Positions 54,605-63,912 of a stretch of 64,000 nt of DNA are shown here, piece by piece. The notes under the pieces were generated by a model. The model was not told the origin of the DNA, did not search any database, and was given only the letters and a program-made list of their open reading frames with translations. Within the stretch, counting starts at the first letter, position 1; each line of letters starts with the position of its first letter. Source of the DNA: Alkalicoccus luteus (lineage in GTDB: Bacteria > Bacillota > Bacilli > Bacillales > Salisediminibacteriaceae); contig NZ_JAATHJ010000005.1 of assembly GCF_012034335.1 (NCBI RefSeq), positions 1 to 64,000 on the forward strand. The letters run 5' to 3'. Made by a program: the position numbers and the translations under genes.

Positions 54605-55876
54605 TTACAGGGAGGCGGCCGCAGTTTCAGCTGCAGCGGAACCGGCCGTGTAGCCTGTGGAGAATGCAACGGTTATATTATAGCCGCCGGTATACCCATG
54701 CAGATCCATGACTTCGCCGCAGAAGAAGAGACCCTGCTGCAGCTTGGATTCCATACGCTTTGGATATACCTCTTTCACGCTGACGCCGCCACCGGTTACA
54801 AACGCTTTTTCAATGGAAAGCGTTCCGTCAGCAGTCAGTGGAAATCGTTTCATAACGGCTGCAAGTTCCCGCAGAATCTCCTGCGATGTTTCGGAGCCGG
54901 TAGCAGACGGCTCAGCTCCTGCGAGCAGCATAGCCGGAGGAAGCAGCCGCTCCGGCAGAACTCCCTGCAGCGCATTTTTGATCGCTTTTTTAGGAGCCCC
55001 CCTGACAATTGTCTGCAGCCGCTGAAACACGTCTTCCAAAGATTCTTCTGGAAACAGATCAATCCACAGTCCGACGGATCGGACGTCGTGCTTTTTCTTC
55101 ATTTTTATCACGTACTGGCTGCATCGGAGACCGATTGGACCTGAGATGCCGAAATGAGTAAAGATCATATCGCCCCGATGCGTCTTCATCGGCTTTTTCT
55201 TTTTAGGATCAATTACACTCAGTGCCACGTCCCGCAGTGAAAGACCTTGCAGCTCTTTCGACCGGATAAAGGAATCGGTCAGCGTGATCGGCACTTCCGT
55301 TGGATACAGCTCGGTGATTGTATGTCCTGCTTTACGGGCCCAAGGGTAGCCGTCCCCGGTCGAGCCGGTATGCGGTACGGACATACCGCCGGCTGCAACG
55401 ATAACCGCGCCTGCTTCAAGCATGGTTCCATCCGCTGTTTCCACTGATTTTACCCGGCCGTCTTCAAAGTGAAGGTCGCGCACTTCTGTTTTCGTGCGGA
55501 TTACCACTTTGTGCCGGCGAATGTGGTCCAACAGCGCACGGACAACATCGATCGCTTTATCGTTAACCGGAAACATGCGGCCATTGTCTTCTTCCTTAAG
55601 CTCAATTCCCAGTGATTCAAAGAAGGCGATGATATTCTCATTATTAAAGACAGAGAAAGGGCTGTACATGAACCGGCCGTTGCCGGGGATATGCCGAATC
55701 AGCTCTTCTGCATCGACACGGTTCGTTACGTTGCAGCGCCCTCCGCCCGAAATTGCGAGCTTCCGGCCCAGTTTATTTCCTTTATCAAGCAGGAGCACCC
55801 GCGCTCCGTGTTCTGCTGCAGCAGCGGAAGCCATAAGCCCGGCCGGACCTCCTCCTATTACAATTACATCGTGCAT
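54605..55876 (-). CDS. ytfP: FAD/NAD(P)-dependent flavoprotein YtfP (HI0933 family)
   Basis: A 423-residue flavoprotein. The FAD-binding Rossmann motif is [29 protein letters not shown]. Family marks are [36 protein letters not shown] and the C-terminal [24 protein letters not shown]. The HI0933/YhiN/YtfP family has no firmly settled function. It is convergent with leuS across repeat copy D. Confidence 0.9.
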   Translation of the reverse strand: MHDVIVIGGGPAGLMASAAAAEHGARVLLLDKGNKLGRKLAISGGGRCNVTNRVDAEELIRHIPGNGRFMYSPFSVFNNENIIAFFESLGIELKEEDNGRMFPVNDKAIDVVRALLDHIRRHKVVIRTKTEVRDLHFEDGRVKSVETADGTMLEAGAVIVAAGGMSVPHTGSTGDGYPWARKAGHTITELYPTEVPITLTDSFIRSKELQGLSLRDVALSVIDPKKKKPMKTHRGDMIFTHFGISGPIGLRCSQYVIKMKKKHDVRSVGLWIDLFPEESLEDVFQRLQTIVRGAPKKAIKNALQGVLPERLLPPAMLLAGAEPSATGSETSQEILRELAAVMKRFPLTADGTLSIEKAFVTGGGVSVKEVYPKRMESKLQQGLFFCGEVMDLHGYTGGYNITVAFSTGYTAGSAAAETAAASL

Positions 55877-56225
55877 ACATCATGCTCCTTTTCGTTCAAT
55901 CTCAACTGATTGTAAGGCAGCCTGAAGGAAAACACAACAGGCCCGCTGTTGATGGGGTGAAACAGCCCCATCAATCTCACATTACAGTGACGAGCACGCT
56001 CAGGTAATAACAAAGCAGATAAGTTGATTCAACTGTTGTATATCCCTATAATCAGGGATATGAGAAGATTATTTCTACTGAGCAGGACTGAGAAGAGGTC
56101 AACCTGCTAAATTGTATCGATTTTTCGCAAAAACGCTGTTTTATTTACACTGGGGATGTGCTACACTGCTCTTTGGAGATAATAGATTAAAATAGATAAC
56201 TTAGAAATCGGGAGGAGGATGTCAC
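55877..56225. other. Intergenic region with hairpins, no gene
   Basis: Between divergent genes. A hairpin gatgggg / ccccatc lies at 55951-55972 beside a smaller one (aacag / ctgtt, 55936-55950). A near-perfect palindrome atatccct-ataatc-agggatat at 56040-56061 could be an operator or a promoter region. An SD gggagga precedes the ATG at 56226. Confidence 0.5.
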
Positions 56226-56918
56226 ATGTTGACAAGCCTTAAAACTAAAATTTCACAGAAGCGTGCCGTATGGATGCAGGAAACACAGGAGCGGATCGAG
56301 CAGTTTGCGCAGTTTGAACAAAAGCGATCTCTTGAGGAACTGGAGCGTTCCCAGTCCCAGCAGTTTATTTTAAATCAGGAAGTTGGACGGTATCTTAAAA
56401 CTGTTCATCCGACATTTCTGCTTAAGCCGGAAGTGCACCGGGCACTTCTGAATCTGCTTTATGCACGGGCAGAAGGACGATTCAGTATGAGCATCTCGAT
56501 GACAGAGGAAATGCGGAAAGCTTACTCGTTCTACCATAATGAGCTGAAGATTTTTATTACCCTGCTGGGACGTCGTGGTTTTCAAATCGAAGGGCAGGAA
56601 GAGCTGTTCCTGCAGACGTTTCTGACAAAGCTTCGGGAAAATAACTTCCGTCGTCTGCTGGACGTATACGGTGATTTTATTCCTGAAGATGCACTGATTA
56701 CAGAAGCGTTTGCTCGTTATGTCGATACGGTGGATGCCTCCAGTAAGTACGAGAGCGGTCACCTTGATTTCTTTGCAACGTATTTAAATCACAAAAACAT
56801 TGCTGACTTTACGTGGACAAAGGGCCGGCTGAAGCGTAAGTTGAAGCAGTTCGATAAAGCGAGCCGTGAAGAAAACAAGCTGAAACAGCTGGAGCGGAAG
56901 CTGCAGAACATCAGCTGA
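56226..56918 (+). CDS. Helical hypothetical protein, 230 residues
   Basis: A soluble, largely alpha-helical protein rich in Glu, Lys, Arg, Gln and Phe. It starts with a coiled-coil-like segment (about 1-50: KRAVWMQETQERIEQFAQFEQKR). The middle helices (about 65-180) contain LLKPEVHRALLNLLYARAEG and FLTKLRENNFRRLLDVYGD. The basic C terminus (KGRLKRKLKQFDK) is again heptad-like. No catalytic motif, signal or membrane segment is visible. Monocistronic between a long 5' region and a strong terminator. Family not recognised. Confidence 0.65.
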   Translation: MLTSLKTKISQKRAVWMQETQERIEQFAQFEQKRSLEELERSQSQQFILNQEVGRYLKTVHPTFLLKPEVHRALLNLLYARAEGRFSMSISMTEEMRKAYSFYHNELKIFITLLGRRGFQIEGQEELFLQTFLTKLRENNFRRLLDVYGDFIPEDALITEAFARYVDTVDASSKYESGHLDFFATYLNHKNIADFTWTKGRLKRKLKQFDKASREENKLKQLERKLQNIS

Positions 56919-56924
56919 TCGGAA

Positions 56925-56961
56925 AACCTGCCAGCCGTGTGAACGGCGTGGCAGGTTTTTT
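56925..56961 (+). terminator. Terminator after the 56226 gene
   Basis: The stem aacctgccagccgt / acggcgtggcaggtt (one bulge) is followed by six T. Confidence 0.92.
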
Positions 56962-57069
56962 CTGTGAACTAAGCATTCTCTTAGTTATAAAAACGATCTG
57001 ATACACATTCCATTTTCTGTGTCTCTTTATGTTACGATAATAGCAGCGAAACAGGAGAGGATGACAGCT

Positions 57070-57870
57070 ATGGGGAGTTCTATATTGTTTATCGGCGCCG
57101 GACGAATGGCAGAGGCCGTCATTGCAGGTATTGCAGCAGACCGCGAGTCTCCATTTGAGCGTATAACGGTTGCGAACAAATCAAATCAGGAGAAGCGTGA
57201 CAGGCTTGCTGCGGAGTACGGTGTACATGCGACCGACGACTGGCTGCAGGTGATTCAGAACCACGACGTTATCGTTCTGGCAGCACCGCCTTCCGCACAC
57301 GGTGATCTGCTGAATGCTGTGGCTCCACTGTGGAAAGGACAGCTGATTGTGACTCTTGCTGCTGGGATCGACCCGGAGTATATGGAAGCAAGACTCCCCG
57401 CTGAGGCACCAGTATGCTGGATCATGCCGAATACGGCGGCTCAAATAGGAGAGTCCATGACTACCTTCGTTTGTGGCAATGCGGTGACGTCAGCCCACCG
57501 GCCGCTGATTGAAGGACTGCTTCAGGCAATTGGTCCGGCAGAAGAACTGACGGCTGCGCAGGTTCATGAGCTGACTGCTGTCACAGGGAGTGCACCGGCT
57601 TTTATGTATTATATCGCCTCAGCTCTTCAGGAGGCGGCAGCAGCAACAGGCATTTCAGAGGAGCAGGCGCAAAGGCTGGTCGTGCAAATGATGAAAGGAT
57701 CTGCCGCGATGCTTGCCACCGGCAAGGAACCAAAAGATCTGATGCAGCAGGTTGCCTCCCCGGGCGGCTCTACAGCTGAAGGCCTGCACGTGCTGGAAAC
57801 GTATCACGTAGATCGTATTATTAAACAGGCGGTTGAAGCAGTCAACCGCCACGCAGGGGGGAATACGTAA
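57070..57870 (+). CDS. proC: Pyrroline-5-carboxylate reductase family protein
   Basis: The last step of proline synthesis (NAD(P)H-dependent), or a ComER/ProI-type paralogue. The protein has 266 residues. The N-terminal Rossmann motif is [41 protein letters not shown] and the C-terminal signature [24 protein letters not shown] followed by [16 protein letters not shown] are canonical. ATG 57070 is chosen over 57061 by SD spacing. Proline accumulation would suit an osmotically stressed host. Confidence 0.88.
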   Translation: MGSSILFIGAGRMAEAVIAGIAADRESPFERITVANKSNQEKRDRLAAEYGVHATDDWLQVIQNHDVIVLAAPPSAHGDLLNAVAPLWKGQLIVTLAAGIDPEYMEARLPAEAPVCWIMPNTAAQIGESMTTFVCGNAVTSAHRPLIEGLLQAIGPAEELTAAQVHELTAVTGSAPAFMYYIASALQEAAAATGISEEQAQRLVVQMMKGSAAMLATGKEPKDLMQQVASPGGSTAEGLHVLETYHVDRIIKQAVEAVNRHAGGNT

Positions 57871-57871
57871 T

Positions 57872-58273
57872 ATGCTGAAAACGCTTGAGGTCTCCACATC
57901 GTCCAGGGATGAAATTCTCGATTTAACTGGACGTGTTCAGCAGGTGATTGATGAATCAGGTATCGAAGAAGGACTTGTTTATATTCAATCTGCCCATACG
58001 ACAGCTGGCGTCACGGTGAACGAGAACGCAGATCCGGATGTGAAAACGGATATGCTGAATCGATTCAATGACGTATATCCATGGGAGCATCCGCAGGACC
58101 GGCATATGGAGGGAAACACGGCATCCCATTTAAAAGTGTCAACGGTTGGAACGCTGCAAACGCTGATTGTCCATGAAGGCAGGCTGCTGTTAGGCACCTG
58201 GCAAGGTATTTATTTTTGTGAATTCGACGGCCCGCGCAAGAGAAACGTTCATGTGAAAGTCTCGGCAGGCTGA
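57872..58273 (+). CDS. YjbQ family (UPF0047) protein
   Basis: A 133-residue protein of the YjbQ/UPF0047 family, sometimes called secondary thiamine-phosphate synthase. Conserved parts are [33 protein letters not shown] and [22 protein letters not shown]. The histidines in HTT and SHL are metal-site candidates. The start ATG 57872 follows gggggaa and lies one base after the proC-like stop. Confidence 0.88.
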   Translation: MLKTLEVSTSSRDEILDLTGRVQQVIDESGIEEGLVYIQSAHTTAGVTVNENADPDVKTDMLNRFNDVYPWEHPQDRHMEGNTASHLKVSTVGTLQTLIVHEGRLLLGTWQGIYFCEFDGPRKRNVHVKVSAG

Positions 58274-58298
58274 TAAACAGGCAGGAGAGAAGGTCATT

Positions 58299-59909
58299 AT
58301 GTCAGATCAACAGCTGATCCGGGGGACGATGGTGCTGACCGCAGGCATCTTTTTAACGAAGTTTCTCGGATTTATTTACATATTCCCATTCACGTATCTC
58401 GTTGGACACCAGGGGCTCGCACTGTATGCCTATGGCTATCTGCCTTACACGGTGCTGCTCAGCCTGGCGACACTCGGTATTCCGCTCGCGGTATCCAAGT
58501 TTGTTTCCAAATACAATGCATTAGGCGATTATCATACCGGTCAGCGGCTGTTAAAGTCGGGTTTGATCGTGATGAGTGTCACTGGTTTCATCGCCTTTCT
58601 GGCGTTGTTTTTTTCAGCAGAGGTCATTGCCAACCGAGTGCTTGACCCGGATAACCTTGAAGGAAATACGGTAGCAGATGCGGTGTTCACCATCCGGATG
58701 GTAAGTGCTGCCCTGCTCGTCGTGCCGCTTATGGCGATCATACGCGGGTTTTTCCAGGGAAATCAGTCGATGGGGCCGACAGCCGTTTCCCAGGTGATTG
58801 AACAGATCGTGAGAATCGTCTTTATCTTGATCCTTACGTATCTAATCCTCTACACGTTCGATGGACAGCTCGGTACGGCGATCGGCTTTGCTGTATTCGG
58901 CGCGTTTGCCGGTGCGCTCGGTGGACTGGCTGTTCTGCTCTGGTACTGGAAAAAGCGCTACGCTGGGTTGCAGGAAATGGTCAGCCGGAGCACGGTTGAT
59001 CATAAGCTGCCGCTTGGAAAAATGTATCGCGAGCTGCTTCGGTACGCGCTGCCGCTCTCATTCGTAGGTCTTGCGATTCCCCTGTATCAGATGATAGATC
59101 TGTGGACGTTTAATCCGGCCATGATGGCAGCCGGCTATACCGATACACAGGCAGAAACGTATTTTGCTTCTTTCACACAGACCTCCCACAAGCTGATCAT
59201 GATTCCGGTATCGCTTGCAACAGCGATGTCGCTGACGATTCTGCCGACGATTACGGCTGCCTACACGCAGAAAGATACCGAAAAACTGCAGAGAACCATC
59301 ACGCAGACGTATCAGATCATTTTGTTTCTGACCGTTCCGGCAGCAGCCGGTTTGATGATTCTGGCAGTCCCGGCTTACGGCGCACTGTTTGCTGAAGAAG
59401 TAACCGCAGGGGCCTCCATCTTACGAAACTATGCACCTGTTGCCGTCTTTTTTGCCGTGTTTGCGGTGACGGCTTCACTGCTTCAGGGGATGGAGAAACA
59501 GCGGATGGCTGTCGTCTCACTTGCCGCAGGCCTGTTATTCAAGGTCGTGTTTAACAGCCTTTTCATCGGCTGGTTCGGACCAGAGGGCGGGGTCTATGCA
59601 ACTTTCGGCGGGTACCTGCTTTCTGTGTGCATAAACATTTGGGCTATCGGATATTACGCCTCATTTGATTACAGGCTCGTCAGGAAGCGATTCCTGCAAG
59701 TATCGGTATATTCGCTGGTGATGGTGCTTGTCACCTGGTATATTTCATTCGGCCTGCAGCGCATCTGGCCGGTTACAAGCCAAGGAAATGGCCTGCTCGT
59801 TCTCGGTATATCGGTAACAGCGGGTATCATTGTTTATTTGAACCTGGCGTTTCGTTCAGGACTTGCGGGAAAAGTACTCGGTCATCGGTTTTCGATGCTG
59901 AATAAATAA
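58299..59909 (+). CDS. murJ: Lipid II flippase MurJ (YtgP)
   Basis: A 536-residue membrane protein of the MOP exporter superfamily with about 14 helices. The opening (LIRGTMVLTAGIFLTKFLGFIYIFPF) and RGFFQGNQSMGPTAVSQVIEQIVRI are characteristic of Bacillus YtgP/MurJ, which moves lipid II across the membrane for peptidoglycan synthesis. In B. subtilis ytgP also sits near ytfP and ytzG, matching this layout. It ends before a hairpin-rich region. Confidence 0.9.
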   Translation: MSDQQLIRGTMVLTAGIFLTKFLGFIYIFPFTYLVGHQGLALYAYGYLPYTVLLSLATLGIPLAVSKFVSKYNALGDYHTGQRLLKSGLIVMSVTGFIAFLALFFSAEVIANRVLDPDNLEGNTVADAVFTIRMVSAALLVVPLMAIIRGFFQGNQSMGPTAVSQVIEQIVRIVFILILTYLILYTFDGQLGTAIGFAVFGAFAGALGGLAVLLWYWKKRYAGLQEMVSRSTVDHKLPLGKMYRELLRYALPLSFVGLAIPLYQMIDLWTFNPAMMAAGYTDTQAETYFASFTQTSHKLIMIPVSLATAMSLTILPTITAAYTQKDTEKLQRTITQTYQIILFLTVPAAAGLMILAVPAYGALFAEEVTAGASILRNYAPVAVFFAVFAVTASLLQGMEKQRMAVVSLAAGLLFKVVFNSLFIGWFGPEGGVYATFGGYLLSVCINIWAIGYYASFDYRLVRKRFLQVSVYSLVMVLVTWYISFGLQRIWPVTSQGNGLLVLGISVTAGIIVYLNLAFRSGLAGKVLGHRFSMLNK

Positions 59910-60004
59910 GATGGGTAATCCAGTACGACAGGATCAGGCACACTCATTCTTAAGAGAGTGTGTACCGCCTGGTCCGTAACAGTTCAGGCTGCAGCGGGCG
60001 TGAC

Positions 60005-60050
60005 CAAAAAGACAGTGCCGGAGATCGTAAAACGATCTCCGGCACTGTCA
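60005..60050 (-). terminator. Very strong terminator, oriented for the minus strand
   Basis: An 18-bp perfect stem (gacagtgccggagatcgt / acgatctccggcactgtc) with a 3-base loop. The T run (ttttt) is on the minus-strand 3' side, so it ends the hxlR transcript; it may also stop murJ read-through. Confidence 0.88.
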
Positions 60051-60085
60051 TGCAGGCTGTCTGTATAAATACGCCTCTTACTGCA

Positions 60086-60427
60086 TCAGTTTTGAACGGA
60101 CTCCTGCGGTGTTTCACCAGGGACCCATGCTTCTGCCCAGGCCTGAATTTCATCGAGAGCAGGTTCAAGCGCTCTTCCTTTATCCGTAAGTGTATATTCT
60201 ATGCGCACCGGCGTTTCCGGGTAGACGTGACGTTTGACGATTCCGATCTCTTCCAGCTGCTTCAGCCGGTCGACAAGCATTTTATCGCTCATATTAGGAA
60301 TGTTGGATGATATATCGCGGAAGCGGGCCGGGCCGTGAAGCAGTACACGAATAATCAGACCGTTCCAGCGTTTACCGAGAAGTTGAAAAGCCGACTCAAA
60401 CTTTGGGCACATCGCTAACTCTTCCAT
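60086..60427 (-). CDS. HxlR family transcriptional regulator
   Basis: A 113-residue winged-helix regulator. The family signature is complete: CPKFESAFQLLGKRWNGLIIRVLLHGPARFRDI, SDKMLVDRLKQLEEIGIVKR, VRIEYTLTDKGRALEPALDEIQAWAE. The single N-terminal Cys (CPKF) may sense electrophiles or redox state as in HxlR/YodB. ATG 60427 follows a gaggtg SD. The target is not evident; it is divergent from the SEDS genes. Confidence 0.9.
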   Translation of the reverse strand: MEELAMCPKFESAFQLLGKRWNGLIIRVLLHGPARFRDISSNIPNMSDKMLVDRLKQLEEIGIVKRHVYPETPVRIEYTLTDKGRALEPALDEIQAWAEAWVPGETPQESVQN

Positions 60428-60690
60428 CAGATTCACCTCTCTTTATATGCTAAAGCATATACCTAAACAATTGTTTAACTATTATAACACATATCACCTT
60501 GCTGCGGAATAGAATGACAACAATGAACTTTTTTAAAGAAACAAACTTTTGTTTAATAACCGCTGTGTTGATTTGAAAGCGCGAAGCATTATGAGATTTC
60601 CTCTTTACCTGCCAAAGTACCTTTCGGGGGTAAAGGGCATCTGCTATAATGGGAGCATTGGACAACAGGGTGCAGAAGGGGGGCGGAACA

Positions 60691-61878
60691 GTGGAGGAAA
60701 GCAGATCGAAGCTTTACATAGACTGGTATTTAATTACGGCAGTCGTCATCATGACAGCATTTGGACTGATCATGGTTTACAGCGCGAGCTTCGTGCAGGG
60801 ATATCAAAATTACGGCGACGTCACGTACTTTTTCGATCGGCATTTGATCTGGGTTGTGCTCGGAAGTCTCGGGTTCCTTTTTTTTATGTTTTTTCCGTAC
60901 CGTCATTTCAGGCGTCTCGTTCCGTTTATTCTGCTTGCTTCTGTTGCGATGCTGATCATCGTGGCGCTTCCCGGCGTCGGTCATACTGTAAACGGTGCGA
61001 CCCGCTGGATTGCGATCGGCGGCTTTACAATCCAGCCGTCCGAGTTTGTCAAGCTTGGGATGATTATTTACCTGGCATACATTTATTCACGGAAACAGTC
61101 GTACATTCACGATTTTAAGAGCGGCCTTTTTCCCCCGCTTGTGATTACGGCCGGGGTCTTTATATTAATTATGATGCAGCCGGACTTAGGCACGGGGACC
61201 TCGATCGTACTTGTGGCAGGTCTGATCGCTTTTTATTCGGGCGCCCGCTTCTTTCACATGATTTCGCTCGGGACGCTTGCAGCTGCTGGTTTGTATTATT
61301 ACGCGAGTTCTGCTGAATACCGGATGAACCGGATTACCGGATTTGTGAACGCGTTTGAGCTGGAACAGTCTGACGGCTTTCAGCTGGTGCAGTCGTATAT
61401 TGCGATTGCGCACGGAGGAATCACCGGTGCAGGCTTTGGTCAGAGTGTACAAAAGCTGTTTTACCTGCCGGAAGCCCATACCGATTTTATTCTCGCTATC
61501 GTAAGCGAGGAGCTCGGTTTTCTGGGAATTCTGCTCGCACTCGGCGGAGTCGGATTCATAATCGGGCGCGGCTTTTTGATCGGTGTTCGCTGCCGGGATA
61601 CGTTTGGAAGTCTCCTCGCATTTGGTATCGTCTCACAGCTTGCTATTCAGGTGATATTTAACTCTGGTGCTGTCAGCGGCTTTCTGCCGATTACAGGAAT
61701 CCCGTTTCCATTTTTAAGCTACGGCGGTTCATCACTTCTCGTCACGCTTGCAGGAATCGGCATTCTCGCCAATATTTCGAGAAAGACAGAAAAGGAACGG
61801 GAGAGTTATGCTTCCGATAATAAGGAAATGCACGACGAAGGAACATTAGCAAAGACTTCTGTTTCCCGGGGCGTGTAA
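60691..61878 (+). CDS. SEDS-family protein, FtsW-like
   Basis: A 395-residue shape/elongation/division/sporulation glycosyltransferase with ten membrane helices. It polymerises lipid II with a class B PBP. Marks are IMVYSAS near the first helix, NGATRWIAIGGFTIQPSEFVKLG, IMMQPDLGTGTSIVL, and LPITGIPFPFLSYGGSSLLV. The pattern is nearer FtsW/SpoVE than RodA. The start is GTG 60691; SD gggggcgg. It is directly followed by a second, RodA-like SEDS gene. No PBP gene is adjacent. Confidence 0.85.
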   Translation: MEESRSKLYIDWYLITAVVIMTAFGLIMVYSASFVQGYQNYGDVTYFFDRHLIWVVLGSLGFLFFMFFPYRHFRRLVPFILLASVAMLIIVALPGVGHTVNGATRWIAIGGFTIQPSEFVKLGMIIYLAYIYSRKQSYIHDFKSGLFPPLVITAGVFILIMMQPDLGTGTSIVLVAGLIAFYSGARFFHMISLGTLAAAGLYYYASSAEYRMNRITGFVNAFELEQSDGFQLVQSYIAIAHGGITGAGFGQSVQKLFYLPEAHTDFILAIVSEELGFLGILLALGGVGFIIGRGFLIGVRCRDTFGSLLAFGIVSQLAIQVIFNSGAVSGFLPITGIPFPFLSYGGSSLLVTLAGIGILANISRKTEKERESYASDNKEMHDEGTLAKTSVSRGV

Positions 61879-61890
61879 GAGGGTGGAACT

Positions 61891-63066
61891 ATGCAGGAAC
61901 GAAAAAGTCCATTTCAACAGCTGGACTATACATTATTATTCTTTTTATTTGTTCTGATGTGTATCAGCCTTGTGGCGATTTACAGCGCTGCTACATCAGG
62001 ACAGTACGGCGTGGCGCCGTCCTATTTCGTCCAGCGTCAGATCCTCTGGTTCTCGGTCGGAATGGTATTGATGATTTCGGCAATGGTGATCGACTATGAT
62101 CTGTTTAAACATTTGTCTATACCGCTTTACGCGGTGAGCATGATTTTACTGGTCGCCACGCACTTATTTGGAATTGAAGTGAACGGCGCTCAAAGGTGGC
62201 TCGGCATACCGGGTGTGTTTACGTTTCAGCCGTCGGAATTCGTCAAGATTTTCATCTTAATCTCGCTGGCGCATCTGCTGTTCACGATTACGCGGGCACC
62301 CCGGCCGAAAACATTTAAATCAGACGTGATTGTTGTTGCCAAAATACTGGGTGTCGGGCTTCCGCCATTCGCGTTTATTCTGATTCAGCCGGACCTTGGA
62401 ACAGCACTCGTCATCATGGCCATGATTGCGATTATGATTCTAATGGCAGGGGTCACTTTCCGGATGATTGGTCTGCTCGTAACGCTTGCAGTATCTGCGG
62501 TGGCAGGACTTGTCTGGCTTCATAACAATGCGTTTGAATTGTTTACCCAGGTCATCCGACCGCACCAGCTTTCCCGCATATATGCGTGGCTGGACCCTAC
62601 AGCGAACATCGGCGGCGAAGGCTACCAGCTGTATCACGCTCTCCAGGGAATAGGGGCAGGTCAGCTTTACGGCAGCGGCTTCACTCAGGGAGTTAAATCA
62701 CAGAGCGGTGTTATTCCGGAGCTTCATACAGATTTTATTTTCACGGTGATTGCCGAGGAGTTCGGATTCATTGGAGCTACTGTGCTGATGGTGATTTACT
62801 TTCTGCTGCTGTACAGGATGGTGTTGATCGCATTCACGTGCAACAATTCATTTGGGACATATTTAACGGCAGGTGTTGTCGGACTGCTCGTGTTTCAGAT
62901 TTTCCAGAATGTCGGCATGACGATCGGCGTTGTTCCGATTACAGGGCTCGCACTTCCATTTATCAGCTATGGGGGAAGTGCACTCGTCACAAATATGCTC
63001 GCGATTGGTATTGTGCTGAATGTGAACATACGAACGAAGCACTACATGTTTGGCGAAGAAGAATAA
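61891..63066 (+). CDS. SEDS-family protein, RodA-like
   Basis: A 391-residue paralogue of the preceding protein with the same topology. Marks are VAIYSAA, NGAQRWLGIPGVFTFQPSEFVKI, LIQPDLGTALVI, an insertion with LSRIYAWLDPTANIGGEGYQLYHALQGIGAGQLYG (RodA-type), and GLALPFISYGGSALVTNM. RodA proteins build lateral cell wall. It is 12 bases after the FtsW-like gene, so the two are cotranscribed. Confidence 0.87.
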   Translation: MQERKSPFQQLDYTLLFFLFVLMCISLVAIYSAATSGQYGVAPSYFVQRQILWFSVGMVLMISAMVIDYDLFKHLSIPLYAVSMILLVATHLFGIEVNGAQRWLGIPGVFTFQPSEFVKIFILISLAHLLFTITRAPRPKTFKSDVIVVAKILGVGLPPFAFILIQPDLGTALVIMAMIAIMILMAGVTFRMIGLLVTLAVSAVAGLVWLHNNAFELFTQVIRPHQLSRIYAWLDPTANIGGEGYQLYHALQGIGAGQLYGSGFTQGVKSQSGVIPELHTDFIFTVIAEEFGFIGATVLMVIYFLLLYRMVLIAFTCNNSFGTYLTAGVVGLLVFQIFQNVGMTIGVVPITGLALPFISYGGSALVTNMLAIGIVLNVNIRTKHYMFGEEE

Positions 63067-63134
63067 GGAAAGGCAGAGGCTTCGGGGCGTTCCCTGGAGC
63101 CTTTAGCTCATCGTTATAGTAGGAGGGCAACACC

Positions 63135-63836
63135 ATGAGAGCAGACAAACTGCTGGCTAATCTGGGGTACGGATCCAGGAAAGATGTAATAAAACTTTTC
63201 AGACAGAAAGCGTTAACTGTCGATGGAGAAGCAGTGACGAATGGAAAAACGCACGTGTATCCAGATAAACAGACGCTCGAAGTATTCGGAGAAGAGGTTA
63301 CGTACAAAGAATATATTTATTTAATGATGAATAAGCCCGATGGTTTGTTATCGGCTACAGAAGATGCGGTGCAGGAAACTGTCGTGGATATTCTTGAGCC
63401 GGAGGACCAGCTGTTTGAACCGTTTCCAATTGGCAGACTCGACAAAGATACGACGGGCCTTCTGCTTTTGACGAATGACGGCAAATTGGCACACCGGCTT
63501 ACCTCGCCGAAGCATAAAGTGGATAAAGAATACCGGGTGCACCTGGCCCGTCCTCTCTCCGCAGAAGGCGAACAACGCTTAAAAGAAGGGATGACGCTTG
63601 AAGACGGCCTCGAAACACAGCCGGCGCAGGTCAGCCGTACGGACGATCCACGCGTGATCTTTTTGACCATTCAGGAGGGCAAATATCACCAGGTAAAGCG
63701 AATGATTGCAGCCTGCGGTAGTCATGTCGAGGAGCTGGAACGGGTCAGAATGGGGCCGCTTGTTCTAGATGAGGACCTGGAACGAGGAGCATACAGAGAG
63801 CTTACGGACCAGGAGCTGGCCAGGCTGAAACGCTGA
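63135..63836 (+). CDS. RsuA-family 16S rRNA pseudouridine synthase (YtzG-like)
   Basis: A 233-residue enzyme expected to make pseudouridine 516 in 16S rRNA. An S4 RNA-binding domain (MRADKLLANLGYGSRKDVIKLF) precedes the catalytic domain, with the active-site Asp in FPIGRLDKDTTGLLLLTNDG and the motif KYHQVKRMIAACGSHVEEL. SD aggagggc. It corresponds in position to ytzG of B. subtilis. Confidence 0.92.
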   Translation: MRADKLLANLGYGSRKDVIKLFRQKALTVDGEAVTNGKTHVYPDKQTLEVFGEEVTYKEYIYLMMNKPDGLLSATEDAVQETVVDILEPEDQLFEPFPIGRLDKDTTGLLLLTNDGKLAHRLTSPKHKVDKEYRVHLARPLSAEGEQRLKEGMTLEDGLETQPAQVSRTDDPRVIFLTIQEGKYHQVKRMIAACGSHVEELERVRMGPLVLDEDLERGAYRELTDQELARLKR

Positions 63837-63863
63837 AGCTTTTACAGCTTTCAAATCAATGAA

Positions 63864-63899
63864 CAAAAAAAAGAAGCTGCGCTCATATAACGCTGCTTC
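63864..63899 (-). terminator. Terminator of the ytzE-like gene (minus strand)
   Basis: The minus-strand stem gaagcagcg / cgcagcttc (one internal mismatch) is followed by a run of eight T. Confidence 0.75.
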
Positions 63900-63912
63900 G
63901 AGGTATTCGAGA

